A stretch of DNA of 64,000 bases from Mariniphaga anaerophila (GCF_900129025.1 NZ_FQUM01000004.1:62001-126000), one strand, 5' to 3'. Positions 20,623 to 30,112 are shown, numbered from the stretch's first letter. A program made the numbers and translations. Notes: a model not told the origin generated them from the letters alone.

Positions 20623-20658
20623 TAAGAACAAGGTTTAACACAAACTGAAATTTTGATC

Positions 20659-22713
20659 ATGAAGAAAATAAATATAATTCTGCCTTTGTTGCTCTTTGTT
20701 TTTAGTATGCAGGCATTTTCACAGATAAAAAAAGCAAACAAACATTTCGAACTTTTTCAGTACGCCGAAGCAATTCCCTACTATTTAAAGGGAACCGGGT
20801 CTGAAGATGCTTCCGAAAAAAGTTTATCGACACAACGGCTGGCAGACTGTTACAGGCTCACCAGTAATTTTGAGGAAGCACGTAAATGGTACGAAAAAGC
20901 TGTTATGTGCAACAATACCGACCCGGTTAACTATTACTACCTGGGGCAGTCTCTCCGAAGTTTAGGCGCCTACCAAAAAGCTGCCGATGCTTTTCAAACG
21001 TTCAACGAACTGCTTCCCGACAGTTTAAACGGAGAGCAGTACTACCAATTTTGTATAGAAATACAGGATTGGCTCGATTTGCCCGAAATGGCCGAAATTA
21101 AAAATGCACAGGCACTCAACTCTGCCTACTCTGATTTTGGCCCGGCGTTTTACAAAAACGGTCTGGTTTTTACTTCCGACCGCAGAAAAGATGCGCTGGA
21201 CAACAACACCTACGGCTGGACAAACTTCGGCTTTTTAAACTTGTACCATTCCACGCCCGAATACGCAGATAGTTTTTGGGGCGCAATGGCAAAACCACAG
21301 TTCATGAAAGGGAATTTCAACCAGCCTTACCATGACGGGCCGGTTTGCTTTTCAGCAGATTTTAAACGGATATGCATAACCCGGACCACAACCAAAAATG
21401 CCCGGAAAGACAAAAAGAAAATAAAAACCTACCTGTTGCAGATGTATTCGGCAGACATCGACAACAACGGAAACATTTCTAAATACAACGCATTCCCGTT
21501 CAACAGCAACGAGTATTCGGTGGCTCACCCAACGGTTTCAAAAGACGGCACACAAATCATTTTTTCTTCGGATATGCCCGGAGGTTTCGGAGGTTCTGAT
21601 TTGTACATCACCACGTTGGTTGACGGCAACTGGACAACGCCAGAAAACCTGGGCGAAAAAATAAACACTCCCGAAAACGAAGTATTTCCGTTTTGGGCCA
21701 ACGACTCGGTATTGTTTTTCTCTTCTGAAGGTCACCTGGGATACGGCGGCCTGGATATTTTCCGCTCGATTATAAACGGCAACCAGTGGTCAGAACCAGA
21801 GAACCTGAAAAAACCGGTTAACTCTTCGTACGACGATTTTGGAATTGCGGTAAACGAAAAACTCGAAAGTGGATTCTTCAGCTCTAACCGTCCGGAAGGA
21901 AAAGGTTCCGACGACATTTACGCTTTCCGCAACCTGAGATTTGCGCCGAAGAAAAAAGCAGAGGACGACAGGCTGATTGTCAGCGGTTCGGTAAGAAACA
22001 AAAAAACCATGGCTCCACTCGCCAATGCCACTGTGTTTTTCCTCGACCCAGAAAATGGCGACGTTCGAATATTAAAATCTGACGACAACGGCAACTACGA
22101 AACCGAAGCGGAATACGGAAAACCTTACATCGCCAAGGCTATGAAAAACGGCTACATTTACGATTGTACCTATTTCCGTACGCCGAATAAAGGAGAAACT
22201 CCGGCAACTCAGGTTCCCCGCGACTTGCTGTTAGAAAAACTGGAAGTGGATCAGATTTTCACCATCAAAAACATTTATTACGATCTCGACAAGTGGTTTA
22301 TCAGGGAAGATGCGAAACCGCCACTCGACAAATTGGTGAAATTCATGAAACAATACCCGGTTCAGGCAGAACTGTCATCGCATACCGACTCGCGGGCATC
22401 GTTTGAATACAACATGGAACTGTCGCAAAAACGTGCCGAAGCTGCCGTAAGGTACATGATTCTGCAAGGGGTTTCCCCATCAAGAATAACTGCGAAAGGT
22501 TACGGCGAAACAAAACTGGTTAACAATTGTGCCGACGGAGTGGAGTGCACAGAAGAGCAGCACCAGGCCAACCGGAGAACAGAGTTTAAAATTACGGGGG
22601 TTCGCACACCGGCAATCGGCAACGGAGAATTCAACCCCGACATTTTTAAAGAAGGCGACGTTATTAATGTAAATATGCTTCCGGCAGATTTTTTTGAAAC
22701 CTGTCTGGAATAA
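20659..22713 (+). CDS. TPR-PD40-OmpA family outer-membrane protein
   Basis: A 685-residue protein; the ATG at 20659 starts the signal peptide (MKKINIILPLLLFVFSMQAF) and is preferred over a TTG six bases earlier. Order of domains: TPR-like helices (about 25-135, FEEARKWYEKAV), a PD40/WD40-like beta-propeller (about 150-430, with FGPAFYKNG, FSSDMPGGFGGSDLY and FFSSEGHLGYGGLDIF blades), a carboxypeptidase-regulatory-like domain (about 440-530), and a C-terminal OmpA peptidoglycan-binding domain (about 545-660, YYDLDKWFIREDAKPPLDKL and SSHTDSRASFEYN). The same architecture is found in PorE-type T9SS components and in proteins encoded next to SprF-like genes. It probably ties the surface complex to peptidoglycan. 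It ends the operon, with a strong terminator 90 bases on. Confidence 0.9.
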   Translation: MKKINIILPLLLFVFSMQAFSQIKKANKHFELFQYAEAIPYYLKGTGSEDASEKSLSTQRLADCYRLTSNFEEARKWYEKAVMCNNTDPVNYYYLGQSLRSLGAYQKAADAFQTFNELLPDSLNGEQYYQFCIEIQDWLDLPEMAEIKNAQALNSAYSDFGPAFYKNGLVFTSDRRKDALDNNTYGWTNFGFLNLYHSTPEYADSFWGAMAKPQFMKGNFNQPYHDGPVCFSADFKRICITRTTTKNARKDKKKIKTYLLQMYSADIDNNGNISKYNAFPFNSNEYSVAHPTVSKDGTQIIFSSDMPGGFGGSDLYITTLVDGNWTTPENLGEKINTPENEVFPFWANDSVLFFSSEGHLGYGGLDIFRSIINGNQWSEPENLKKPVNSSYDDFGIAVNEKLESGFFSSNRPEGKGSDDIYAFRNLRFAPKKKAEDDRLIVSGSVRNKKTMAPLANATVFFLDPENGDVRILKSDDNGNYETEAEYGKPYIAKAMKNGYIYDCTYFRTPNKGETPATQVPRDLLLEKLEVDQIFTIKNIYYDLDKWFIREDAKPPLDKLVKFMKQYPVQAELSSHTDSRASFEYNMELSQKRAEAAVRYMILQGVSPSRITAKGYGETKLVNNCADGVECTEEQHQANRRTEFKITGVRTPAIGNGEFNPDIFKEGDVINVNMLPADFFETCLE

Positions 22714-22746
22714 CTTTATAAACCTGCACACAAACAGAAGAACCAT

Positions 22747-22838
22747 CGGTTTTAAAAACCGTTTCGGTTTGAGGATTGCAGAAGGCCACAACCTTCTGCT
22801 CAGCCGGGAAGCTTTTTTGCTTCCCGGCTTTTTATTTT
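22747..22838 (+). terminator. Cluster of three hairpins ending in a strong terminator
   Basis: CGGTTTT/AAAACCG (22747-22761), GCAGAAGG/CCTTCTGC with a 6-nt loop (22778-22799), and AGCCGGGAAGC/GCTTCCCGGCT with a T6 loop (22802-22829) follow one another. The last runs into TTTTTATTTT and is a textbook rho-independent terminator for the adhesin-porP-ompA operon. Confidence 0.92.
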
Positions 22839-22906
22839 GCGAAATCGGCAAATAAGAACCAAGCCAAAAAATCGAAGTAAAAAAACATCTTTCCTTAACG
22901 GGTTGA

Positions 22907-22938
22907 GTTGGAGAAAATTTGGCAAAAAACTATCTTTG
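22907..22938 (+). promoter_or_regulatory. Promoter of the beta-propeller lipoprotein gene
   Basis: TATCTTTG at 22931-22938 is a perfect TAnnTTTG -7 element, with GTTG at 22907-22910 as a 3-of-4 match to the -33 element at a 20-bp spacing. The transcript would start near 22945, which excludes the upstream in-frame start at 22919 and supports the ATG at 22964. Confidence 0.65.
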
Positions 22939-22963
22939 GCTTTATCAACCAATGAGACCTGTC

Positions 22964-24262
22964 ATGATAAAAATTGCAGAAGTAAACCAATTCCTCGCAT
23001 TTTTTACCCCGTTCAAAACAAACGAACACATTATACCAGGTTTTCTCATCATTCTTTTTTTCTCAGTTCAAACGGCCTGCACTCAGCAGCGTCCGGGAAC
23101 AGTTGTTGAATTTCCGAAACCGAAACCGCCGGTTCAAATCACTGAAAACGGAAAAGAGCACCTGTTTGCCAGTTACTACGGAATTAATTCGTGGAGTGCC
23201 AACCAGCGTTACGTTACCATTTTACAAACCGACGTTAAGCACCGGCTGCCCGATGAAAATGACCCGGCAACTCTGGGACTGGTCGATTTGGAAACCAACA
23301 AATTTATTCCGCTTACCCAAACGCGGGCATGGAACTTTCAGCAGGGATGCATGGCGCACTGGCTAAGCACTTCTCCTGACTCGCTCATCATTTACAACGA
23401 TTTTCGGGACGACCGGTTTGTATCTGTAATAATGAACGTACACACAAAAAATGAAATCAAAACAATCCCCTACCCCGTCAGCGCTGTTGCGCCAAACGGG
23501 AAAGAGGCGGTGAGCATTAATTTTTCGCGGCTGCGCAAAACACGCACTGACTACGGTTACGGCGGAGACGGACAGGACGCCAAAGAAAACATACAATTCC
23601 CGAAAAATGACGGTCTTTTTCTGCTAAACCTGGAAACCGGCGAAGCCAGGCTGATAGTTTCCATCGCGCAGGTAAAAAAACTCGTTCCGGAAATTCCGGA
23701 GGAAGGGATTGAATATTTCAACCACACACTCTTCAGCCGCGGCGGAAGCAAAATTTTCTGGCTTGCCCGCGCCATTCCAAACCGAAATACCACATCGTTT
23801 ACGGTTAACCGCGACGGGAGCAACCTTCGGCGCTGCTTCCCCGACGACTGGGGCGGTTCGCACTTCGACTGGCTGAACGACAACGAACTGATGATTACGG
23901 CCAATTACGACGCCACACAATACGCCCACGTACTTTTCACCATTGGCGAGCAGGATTACAAACGGCTGGGAAAAGGATTGCTCGATTACGACGGGCATGG
24001 CACTTTTTCGCCTGACGGAAAATGGATGGTTACCGACACCTATCCGAGCCGTGGATTGCGCGAACAAAAAATTTACCTGATGGATATGAAAACAGAAGCC
24101 GTCCTCTCTCTTGGCCGATTTGTGCAACCGAAAGAATTTTACAGTTACTGGCGTTGCGATATTCATTGCCGATGGAGCCCCAATGGCGACATGATTGGGT
24201 TTAACTCCACTCACACCGGAAGCCGCCAGGTTTATATCATCAAACTGGGCAACAACAATTAA
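22964..24262 (+). CDS. Lipoprotein with TolB/PD40-like beta-propeller (oligogalacturonate-lyase-like fold)
   Basis: A 432-residue protein. The ATG at 22964 is chosen because the promoter's -7 element lies between it and the alternative start at 22919. A hydrophobic segment ends in VQTAC, a plausible lipobox, so the product is probably lipid-anchored. The rest is a beta-propeller with PD40-type blades (GTFSPDGKWMVTDTY, RWSPNGDMIGFNS, SGSRQVY-like end) and histidines in HFDWLND, GHGTFSPDG and DIHCRWSPNGD that recall the seven-bladed propeller of family 22 pectate/oligogalacturonate lyases. Whether it is an enzyme is uncertain. It stands alone between a terminator and an insertion sequence. A role in glycan handling fits the neighbouring locus but is not shown. 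Confidence 0.7.
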   Translation: MIKIAEVNQFLAFFTPFKTNEHIIPGFLIILFFSVQTACTQQRPGTVVEFPKPKPPVQITENGKEHLFASYYGINSWSANQRYVTILQTDVKHRLPDENDPATLGLVDLETNKFIPLTQTRAWNFQQGCMAHWLSTSPDSLIIYNDFRDDRFVSVIMNVHTKNEIKTIPYPVSAVAPNGKEAVSINFSRLRKTRTDYGYGGDGQDAKENIQFPKNDGLFLLNLETGEARLIVSIAQVKKLVPEIPEEGIEYFNHTLFSRGGSKIFWLARAIPNRNTTSFTVNRDGSNLRRCFPDDWGGSHFDWLNDNELMITANYDATQYAHVLFTIGEQDYKRLGKGLLDYDGHGTFSPDGKWMVTDTYPSRGLREQKIYLMDMKTEAVLSLGRFVQPKEFYSYWRCDIHCRWSPNGDMIGFNSTHTGSRQVYIIKLGNNN

Positions 24263-24376
24263 GCTGTTGCAAAAACGGCGATGATGATTATGAAACGAAC
24301 CTCAACAGCTAAGCAGCCAAGAATGTGCAATAAGCACGAGTATGAAACTTTAATTTTCTTAGCTATTATTTTTTTC

Positions 24377-25673
24377 CATTAGTGTCCACTAAAAATTAAA
24401 AAATATTCTTTGAAACAATTGTAAATCTATACTTTACGCGGATTTCTTGAGCGTGACGATTTGAAACGGTTAAGTTCGTGGATTTTAAAAAATCACATGA
24501 ATAAAGGGAAGTACGTTTTCGCTCAACTAATAAGTTTTTTACCACAACGGGTATTCGATAAATTTGTCACCAAGTATTGCGGCAACAAGCATGTAAGGCA
24601 TTTTACTTGTTGGAATCAGTTGCTTTATATGATTTTCGGTCAACTGACCAACCGTGATAGTTTGCGCGATTTGATTGTTATTATTGACGCTCACCAAAAC
24701 AAAGCTTATCATCTTGGTTTTGGGAAATCAGTAACAAGGAGCAACCTGGCAAAAGCTAACGAAAAGCGCAATTACAAAATCTTTGAAGATTTTTCTTATT
24801 ACATGATTGACTTAGCCAGGAAAAAACTTACTAACGAAGATTTTGAAATCAAAGGAAAAATTTATGCTTTTGATTCTTCAACCATCGATTTGTGTTTAAG
24901 CGTTTTCTGGTGGGCAAGTTTTCGTAAAACAAAGGGAGGAATAAAACTCCACACGCTTTACGATATTACCACACAAATACCAGCATTTATTCACATCACG
25001 GCAGCTTTTGTCCACGATGTAAATGCAATGGATGTTATTCCGTATGAAACAGAAGCATATTACATTTTTGACCGTGGATATGTTGACTTTGAGCGTCTCT
25101 ACCGGATACAAGCACTTTCTGCATTTTTTGTAGTAAGGGCAAAAGCAAACCTAAAGTTCAACAGGATGTACTCGAATAAAGTCGACAGACAATCCGGACT
25201 GATTTGCGACCAAATTGGGAAACTGTCTGGTTTCTATGTCTCAAAAGATTATCCTGATAAACTACGGAGAATCAAATTCGATGATGCTGAAAGTAACCGA
25301 TATTTCGTTTACTTGACAAACAACATGGACTTGAAAGCCGAAGAAATTGTGCTTTTATACAAGAACAGGTGGCAGGTTGAATTATTCTTTAAATGGATAA
25401 AGCAACACCTGAAAATAAAAGCATTCTGGGGCACGTCAGAAAACGCGGTCAGAATCCAAATTTATTCCGCAATAATAGCTTACTGTTTAATTGCCATTAT
25501 AGGGAAAGAGTTAAAAATTGAACGCTCAACCTACGAAATATTACAGATTTTGGGAATATCCCTACTGGACAAAGCACTTATTAATGAGCTGCTTACAAAT
25601 ATAGATTACAAAAATGTCAAAGAACTAAATTATAACCAGCTGTCCCTCAGTTTATTTTAAGTGGACAGCAGTG
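24377..25673 (+). mobile_element. IS4-type insertion sequence with inverted ends and possible target duplication
   Basis: The element holds one transposase gene. The ends share an exact inverted core, TGTCCACT at 24383-24390 and AGTGGACA at 25660-25667, and looser pairing continues outwards (CATTAG against CACTGC) and inwards (AAAAT). With ends set at 24377 and 25673 the flanks read ATTTTTTT on both sides (24368-24375 and 25674-25681), an 8-bp candidate target-site duplication, with one unmatched C at 24376 on the left. T-rich targets make this duplication suggestive rather than proven. Total length about 1.3 kb, normal for IS4-family elements. Confidence 0.75.
24497..25660 (+). CDS. IS4 family transposase
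   Basis: A 387-residue DDE transposase. The ATG at 24497 gives MNKGKYVFAQLISFLPQRVF, the usual start of DUF4372-containing IS4 transposases; a TTG 36 bases upstream is possible but unneeded. The catalytic triad can be placed: Asp126 (YAFDSSTIDL), Asp192 (YIFDRGYVDF) and Glu295 in the diagnostic YREK motif (Y-x2-R-x3-E-x6-K, YKNRWQVELFFKWIK). The N-terminal domain (about 10-80) is the DNA-binding DUF4372 region. The frame is intact with all catalytic residues, so the element may be active. The stop codon overlaps the inner edge of the right inverted repeat. Confidence 0.95.
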   Translation: MNKGKYVFAQLISFLPQRVFDKFVTKYCGNKHVRHFTCWNQLLYMIFGQLTNRDSLRDLIVIIDAHQNKAYHLGFGKSVTRSNLAKANEKRNYKIFEDFSYYMIDLARKKLTNEDFEIKGKIYAFDSSTIDLCLSVFWWASFRKTKGGIKLHTLYDITTQIPAFIHITAAFVHDVNAMDVIPYETEAYYIFDRGYVDFERLYRIQALSAFFVVRAKANLKFNRMYSNKVDRQSGLICDQIGKLSGFYVSKDYPDKLRRIKFDDAESNRYFVYLTNNMDLKAEEIVLLYKNRWQVELFFKWIKQHLKIKAFWGTSENAVRIQIYSAIIAYCLIAIIGKELKIERSTYEILQILGISLLDKALINELLTNIDYKNVKELNYNQLSLSLF

Positions 25674-25804
25674 ATTTTTTTATACTGTTAATCACCAATA
25701 ACCGCATTTGTCATACAGATGAGTGCTCTCTTTTCTTTCGAATTTCAGACAAAAAATAACGAATTACAAACAAAATATAGGGCGAATTAGCCCTTTTCAA
25801 ACTA

Positions 25805-25866
25805 AATATTTACAGATGAAAAAAGCTAAATTATATCAGCTGTCCATCGTTCTATTATGTGGACAG
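25805..25866 (+). pseudogene. Decayed right end of a second, related IS4-type element
   Basis: This stretch matches the last codons and right end of the intact IS just upstream: CTAAATTATA-CAGCTGTCC then TATT and GTGGACAG occur in the same order in both (intact copy 25626-25668). Read in the transposase frame it gives a broken version of NxxYxxxxLNYxQLS, with a 1-bp deletion and an internal stop. Nothing upstream of about 25800 resembles the transposase, so only the tail survives. Confidence 0.7.
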
Positions 25867-25952
25867 AAAAAATAAAATTCATCAACTAAAGAGAAAACTC
25901 CGGTAATTTCAGAGTCGATAAAGGACAAGGATTTACCCTAGACACAATTGAA

Positions 25953-25966
25953 CCTAATATGATTAA
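25953..25966 (+). repeat. Left copy of a 14-bp direct repeat bracketing the PUL
   Basis: CCTAATATGATTAA occurs here and again at 43293-43306 in the same orientation, just outside the two ends of the AT-rich PUL. Similarity continues upstream (TTGAA here, TCGAT there, and an ACCC some 15-20 bases earlier). It may be an insertion-site duplication or a shared regulatory site; see findings. Confidence 0.6.
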
Positions 25967-25974
25967 ATGCAGCT

Positions 25975-25982
25975 TAACTTTG
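25975..25982 (+). promoter_or_regulatory. Candidate -7 element of the HTCS gene
   Basis: TAACTTTG matches TAnnTTTG. A partial TTG lies 24 bases upstream, wider than the usual spacing. The start of the HTCS gene is 113 bases downstream and is preceded by a clear ribosome binding site, GGGGAGG at 26081-26087, which is unusually strong for this region. Confidence 0.45.
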
Positions 25983-26095
25983 TTTCACTTCTAGCATTTT
26001 TGAGTTTTCACATCAAAACTCACGTTAATACAGCAGATTGGATTTTGCTATTTTCTCTATATTTATGAGCTCAAATCATTGGGGAGGATGAAAGA

Positions 26096-29000
26096 ATGCA
26101 TAAAACTAGTTACAGTACCATTGCTATAAAGCTAACTATATTTCTATATTTTTTGGCAAGTGCAGTTTTGACAACCTATGCTGTTTCACCGTATATTCCA
26201 AAATATAAAGATCCTCTTTCTGAACCATGGAGATGGATTCATTATAAAACTTTGGACGGTATGGGAGCAAGATGTATGACAGAAGCTCATGACGGTGCCT
26301 TCTGGTTTGGGACAGAGAAAGGAATGGTATGTTTTGATGGGAAGGTATGGAATTTGGAGCCGGATAGCATTTTAAAGGGTCAAAAGATACTTGCTGTTTT
26401 TACTTCTAAATTGGGAGACTTGTGGGCTGTAGATAATCGTCGGATATTTAATCTATCGGATGGAAAATGGAGAACTATTTTTGAGTCGAAAGACATTTTT
26501 TTCAATCCACAATTATATAGTTGTGAATTTTTTGAGACCAGTGATGGTAGTGTCTGGATTGGCTCTTTGGCTGGACTCATTCAGATAAAAGGTAATTATG
26601 CTAGATTATACTCAAATAGAGAGGATATTCCAAAATTTGAATCAAATATCTATAGATGGGAAACACTTCTTATTCCTTCTGCATTAGATATTCAGTCACT
26701 TGACATTACCGGAATGTGCCAAGTTTCTGACTCTACTTTATGGATTGGAAATGCTGACGGAAAATTGTACCAATGTATATTTAGAGATGAAACAATTCAG
26801 GAATGGAAAAATGCGCCTTTAGGATATAGTGCAGGGGCAAATCCGAAACTTAAAATATTCGAGGATCAATTATTCGTAGTTACCAGCAGCAGGCATTCAC
26901 CCGTGATGTGTTTTGATTTGAAAAAGAACAAATGGAAAACACATTCATTAGATGAATATTTTGAATGGGATAGCAATGAAAATGTTTCTGTTTTTGTAAC
27001 AACGGATGATAAAATCTGGGTGGGAGGTTTTGGTCGCATTTTTTCTTATGATGGCAAAAACTGGAGAGAATATCAACATCCTCAATATAAAATTCCTGCG
27101 AGCAGAGTAAATTTCTTTAATGATTCAAAAGGACAAATGTGGATTATAGGTTTTCAGAATGATGTACTCTCAATAGACTACAGTGGTTCCCGGTTTCAGT
27201 CGTTTGATGGATTAAATTTTCAATTTGAATCATCAGAAGGAGATTCCTGGTTTATCACATACGAGGGGAATATTGTACGCTACTCTCCAGAAACAGAAGA
27301 GTGGATCTCCTTTGGTAAAGAAGACGGGATAATCAATTTTCCGGTACGGTTATTTCAAGATATTAGTGGAAGGGTTTGGACGATAGGTAGTCACGACAAT
27401 GTCGCTGCGACTGGGTGGTATGACAAAAAAGAATGGTTATTAAGAACGCATCCCAAACTGTGTTGGTCTATTTGTGAAACAGGGATCATGGAAGAAAGTG
27501 ATGGTACACTTTGGTTTGGAGCTTTGGGAAGCGAGGCAGGGAGTCCATGCCAAGGTTTAAGCTTAATTAGGTACTTTCCTTCCAAAGGCCAACCCGATGA
27601 TAATAAATCATGGGAGCTAATGCCTGGCCCTGGCGTTGTTTTTGGTATTGGTAAAGATGCTAATAAGTCGGTTTATATCGGCTCATATATGGGTCTTTCA
27701 AAGTATGTATCAGGACAATTTATTAATGCCAATGAGGTTTTGGGAGTAGAGTATCCAAAGATTGATTATATAGGAGGAGACGAAAACGAAATATGGATTG
27801 CAGTTAGAGGACAGGGAGCTTTTCTGATGAACGAAAATTCAACGCGACAGTTTCAGGTAGAAGATGGGCTGGCCAGCAACACTATTACAGATATTCTTTT
27901 TGCGGATAGAAATGATATTTGGTTCGGAACTGATCGTGGGATTAGTCGTTATCATACAGAATTGGACACTTGGATACCCCACGCAATTTCAGGAAAACTA
28001 ATTATTAAAAGGGAGTCGGGTAATCTTAAAAAAAGTTCTTCCGGCAAAATTTGGATTAATCAAAATTTCAGGGAGTGGAAAAAGTTTTTTCACAGTAGAA
28101 TACCGAATAATAAGCATAAAGAGCTTTTTTATACAATTCGGTATCTTCCCGATACACTCCCTCCGGAAACAGTGGTTAAGACACTCCCAAAGACAATAAG
28201 TTCAGGGGATGATATTTTTGTTGTTTGGGACGGCATTGATCCATGGAATCATACGCCAAATGAAGAATTGTTGTTTTCTTATAAAATGGATAATGGAGAG
28301 TGGTCCCCTTTTTCTACTCAAAAGAATCAACTTTTTTCATCGTTAAAACCAGGAAAACATCAATTTAGTGTTCGTGCATGTGACGGTGATTTTAATGTGG
28401 ATCCCACCCCATTTACTTTTCCCATTGAAGTTGTTCCTCCTGTTTACCGTCAGCTATGGTTTGTATTGTTAATAAGTCTTTTATCCCTTACGATTTTAAT
28501 TCAGGTATATTGGTTGATGCTTTCTCGTCAAAAACGTTTAAAAAGTGAACTTGCTTTGAGTGTAACCGAAGCAGAGAATGCGAGAACGATCAACGAAATG
28601 AAGATACGGTTTTTTACGAATATCTCTCATGAAATCAGGACTCCGCTGACATTAATCCTAGATCCGGTTAGAAAGCTGATAAGTCAAAAAAAATATGATC
28701 TTTTTTTGTTACAAATGGTTGAACAAAATGCTTCTCGATTACAAAGAATGATTAATCAAATACTAGACTTTAGAAAAATTGAAACAGGCAATACAGAATG
28801 CATACCTGTCTTTGGAGATATCATGCAAACTGCCAAAGAAGTGTTTTCATCTTTTCTTCTACAGGCTGAAAAGAAAAAAATTAATTACAGCATGCATCAG
28901 CAAGAAGATGAGATATATACATGGTTTGATGTAGATAAACTGGATAAGATATTGACCAACCTCGTCTCAAACGCAATTAAATACACTCCAGTAGGAGGAA

Positions 29001-30112
29001 ATGTTAGTTTTCAAATTAATTTTTCACCAAGAACAAAAAGTGATTGTTTTGATACAATTATTTTTTATATCCGTGATACGGGAATTGGTATATCGAAGGA
29101 AAATCAGACAAAAATATTCGAACGCTATTTTCAAGCTTCAGTTGGCTCTCAAAATATTGAAACAGGTACAGGAATAGGGCTTTCGTTTACCCGTGATTTG
29201 GTAAATACTTGCGGTGGTCATATTTCATTTGAAAGCTATCAGGGTGAAGGCACCATTTTTAAGGTTGAACTTCCTGTTGGATTACATTCTGAGGATCCAT
29301 TAAAAGAAAAGAACAGAAAGGAAAATAGATTGTCTCTCAAAAATGTTAAAAGTATACTTACAGTTCTTGTTGTTGAAGATAACACTGATTTATTAAATTA
29401 CTTGGGACAGGTTTTATCAGGTGAGGGTTTTAAGGTTTTGCTTGCAGAAAATGGAGTAATCGGTTTTAATATGGCAAGTTCGCAATTACCAGATTTAATT
29501 ATTAGTGATGTAATGATGCCGGAAATGGATGGCCTGCAATTCACGAAGAAAATCAAAAATGAAGAGAATACAAGCCACATTCCGATCATTCTACTTACAG
29601 CACGGAAATCGGAATTTCAACATTTGGAAGGACTAAAAGCAGGCGCTGATGATTATATTACTAAACCGTTCAGCTCGGAAATTGTGGTCGAGAAAATCAA
29701 AAATATTTTTCGTTCAAGAGATAACCTTGTGCGCCGTTTTAAAGAAAAATATACAGTCCTTCCTGCTGAAATCTCAAAAAATAGTAAGGACAGAATTTTT
29801 GTTGATAAATTTGTGTCTATTATGCTAGAGCATCTTTCGGAAAGCGACTTCAAAACAGATGATCTTTGCCGGGAAATTGGAATGAGCCGTACATTATTAT
29901 ATGCAAAAATTAAATCCATTACAGGTATGGCAGTAAATGAATTTATCCAAACAATTAAATTAAAGGAAGCTGCCCGTTTAATAATAATGGGTGATAAAAC
30001 TATTACAGAAGTGATGTATGATGTTGGTTATAACAACATCGGGCATTTTCGAAAACTATTTAAAAAGCAGTATAAAGTATCGCCCAGAGAGTTTAAAAAT
30101 AGTTCCATTTAA
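26096..30112 (+). CDS. Hybrid two-component system sensor/regulator (HTCS) of the PUL
   Basis: A 1338-residue one-protein signalling system. Signal peptide or N-terminal membrane segment (1-28); periplasmic beta-propeller of two-component-type repeats (about 40-690, motifs such as GSVWIGSLAGLIQ, DNEIWIAVRG, NDIWFGTDRGIS); Y_Y_Y domain (about 695-785); transmembrane helix (about 788-810); histidine kinase with His845 in FFTNISHEIRTPL; ATPase domain with NLVSNAIKYT, DTGIGIS and GTGIGLSF; receiver domain with Asp1138 in ISDVMMPEMDG and the conserved Lys in ITKPFS; AraC-type helix-turn-helix (about 1235-1338, ending VGYNNIGHFRKLFKKQYKVSPREF). HTCS proteins bind an oligosaccharide in the periplasm and activate the adjacent susCD genes. 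All key residues are present, so it should be functional. The divergence of the propeller would determine the glycan, which I cannot read. Confidence 0.95.
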   Translation: MHKTSYSTIAIKLTIFLYFLASAVLTTYAVSPYIPKYKDPLSEPWRWIHYKTLDGMGARCMTEAHDGAFWFGTEKGMVCFDGKVWNLEPDSILKGQKILAVFTSKLGDLWAVDNRRIFNLSDGKWRTIFESKDIFFNPQLYSCEFFETSDGSVWIGSLAGLIQIKGNYARLYSNREDIPKFESNIYRWETLLIPSALDIQSLDITGMCQVSDSTLWIGNADGKLYQCIFRDETIQEWKNAPLGYSAGANPKLKIFEDQLFVVTSSRHSPVMCFDLKKNKWKTHSLDEYFEWDSNENVSVFVTTDDKIWVGGFGRIFSYDGKNWREYQHPQYKIPASRVNFFNDSKGQMWIIGFQNDVLSIDYSGSRFQSFDGLNFQFESSEGDSWFITYEGNIVRYSPETEEWISFGKEDGIINFPVRLFQDISGRVWTIGSHDNVAATGWYDKKEWLLRTHPKLCWSICETGIMEESDGTLWFGALGSEAGSPCQGLSLIRYFPSKGQPDDNKSWELMPGPGVVFGIGKDANKSVYIGSYMGLSKYVSGQFINANEVLGVEYPKIDYIGGDENEIWIAVRGQGAFLMNENSTRQFQVEDGLASNTITDILFADRNDIWFGTDRGISRYHTELDTWIPHAISGKLIIKRESGNLKKSSSGKIWINQNFREWKKFFHSRIPNNKHKELFYTIRYLPDTLPPETVVKTLPKTISSGDDIFVVWDGIDPWNHTPNEELLFSYKMDNGEWSPFSTQKNQLFSSLKPGKHQFSVRACDGDFNVDPTPFTFPIEVVPPVYRQLWFVLLISLLSLTILIQVYWLMLSRQKRLKSELALSVTEAENARTINEMKIRFFTNISHEIRTPLTLILDPVRKLISQKKYDLFLLQMVEQNASRLQRMINQILDFRKIETGNTECIPVFGDIMQTAKEVFSSFLLQAEKKKINYSMHQQEDEIYTWFDVDKLDKILTNLVSNAIKYTPVGGNVSFQINFSPRTKSDCFDTIIFYIRDTGIGISKENQTKIFERYFQASVGSQNIETGTGIGLSFTRDLVNTCGGHISFESYQGEGTIFKVELPVGLHSEDPLKEKNRKENRLSLKNVKSILTVLVVEDNTDLLNYLGQVLSGEGFKVLLAENGVIGFNMASSQLPDLIISDVMMPEMDGLQFTKKIKNEENTSHIPIILLTARKSEFQHLEGLKAGADDYITKPFSSEIVVEKIKNIFRSRDNLVRRFKEKYTVLPAEISKNSKDRIFVDKFVSIMLEHLSESDFKTDDLCREIGMSRTLLYAKIKSITGMAVNEFIQTIKLKEAARLIIMGDKTITEVMYDVGYNNIGHFRKLFKKQYKVSPREFKNSSI

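Noticed and set aside
22919-22963. Earlier start for the beta-propeller lipoprotein
   Set aside because: The -7 element at 22931-22938 lies inside this stretch, so the message would start after it.
23624-24214. 196-codon minus-strand open frame
   Set aside because: Antisense to a well-supported beta-propeller gene, with no recognisable domain or start signal.
24263-24376. Terminator for the beta-propeller gene (AGCTGTTG and CAACAGCT)
   Set aside because: The arms are separated by about 32 bases and no T-tract follows, so it is not a convincing terminator.
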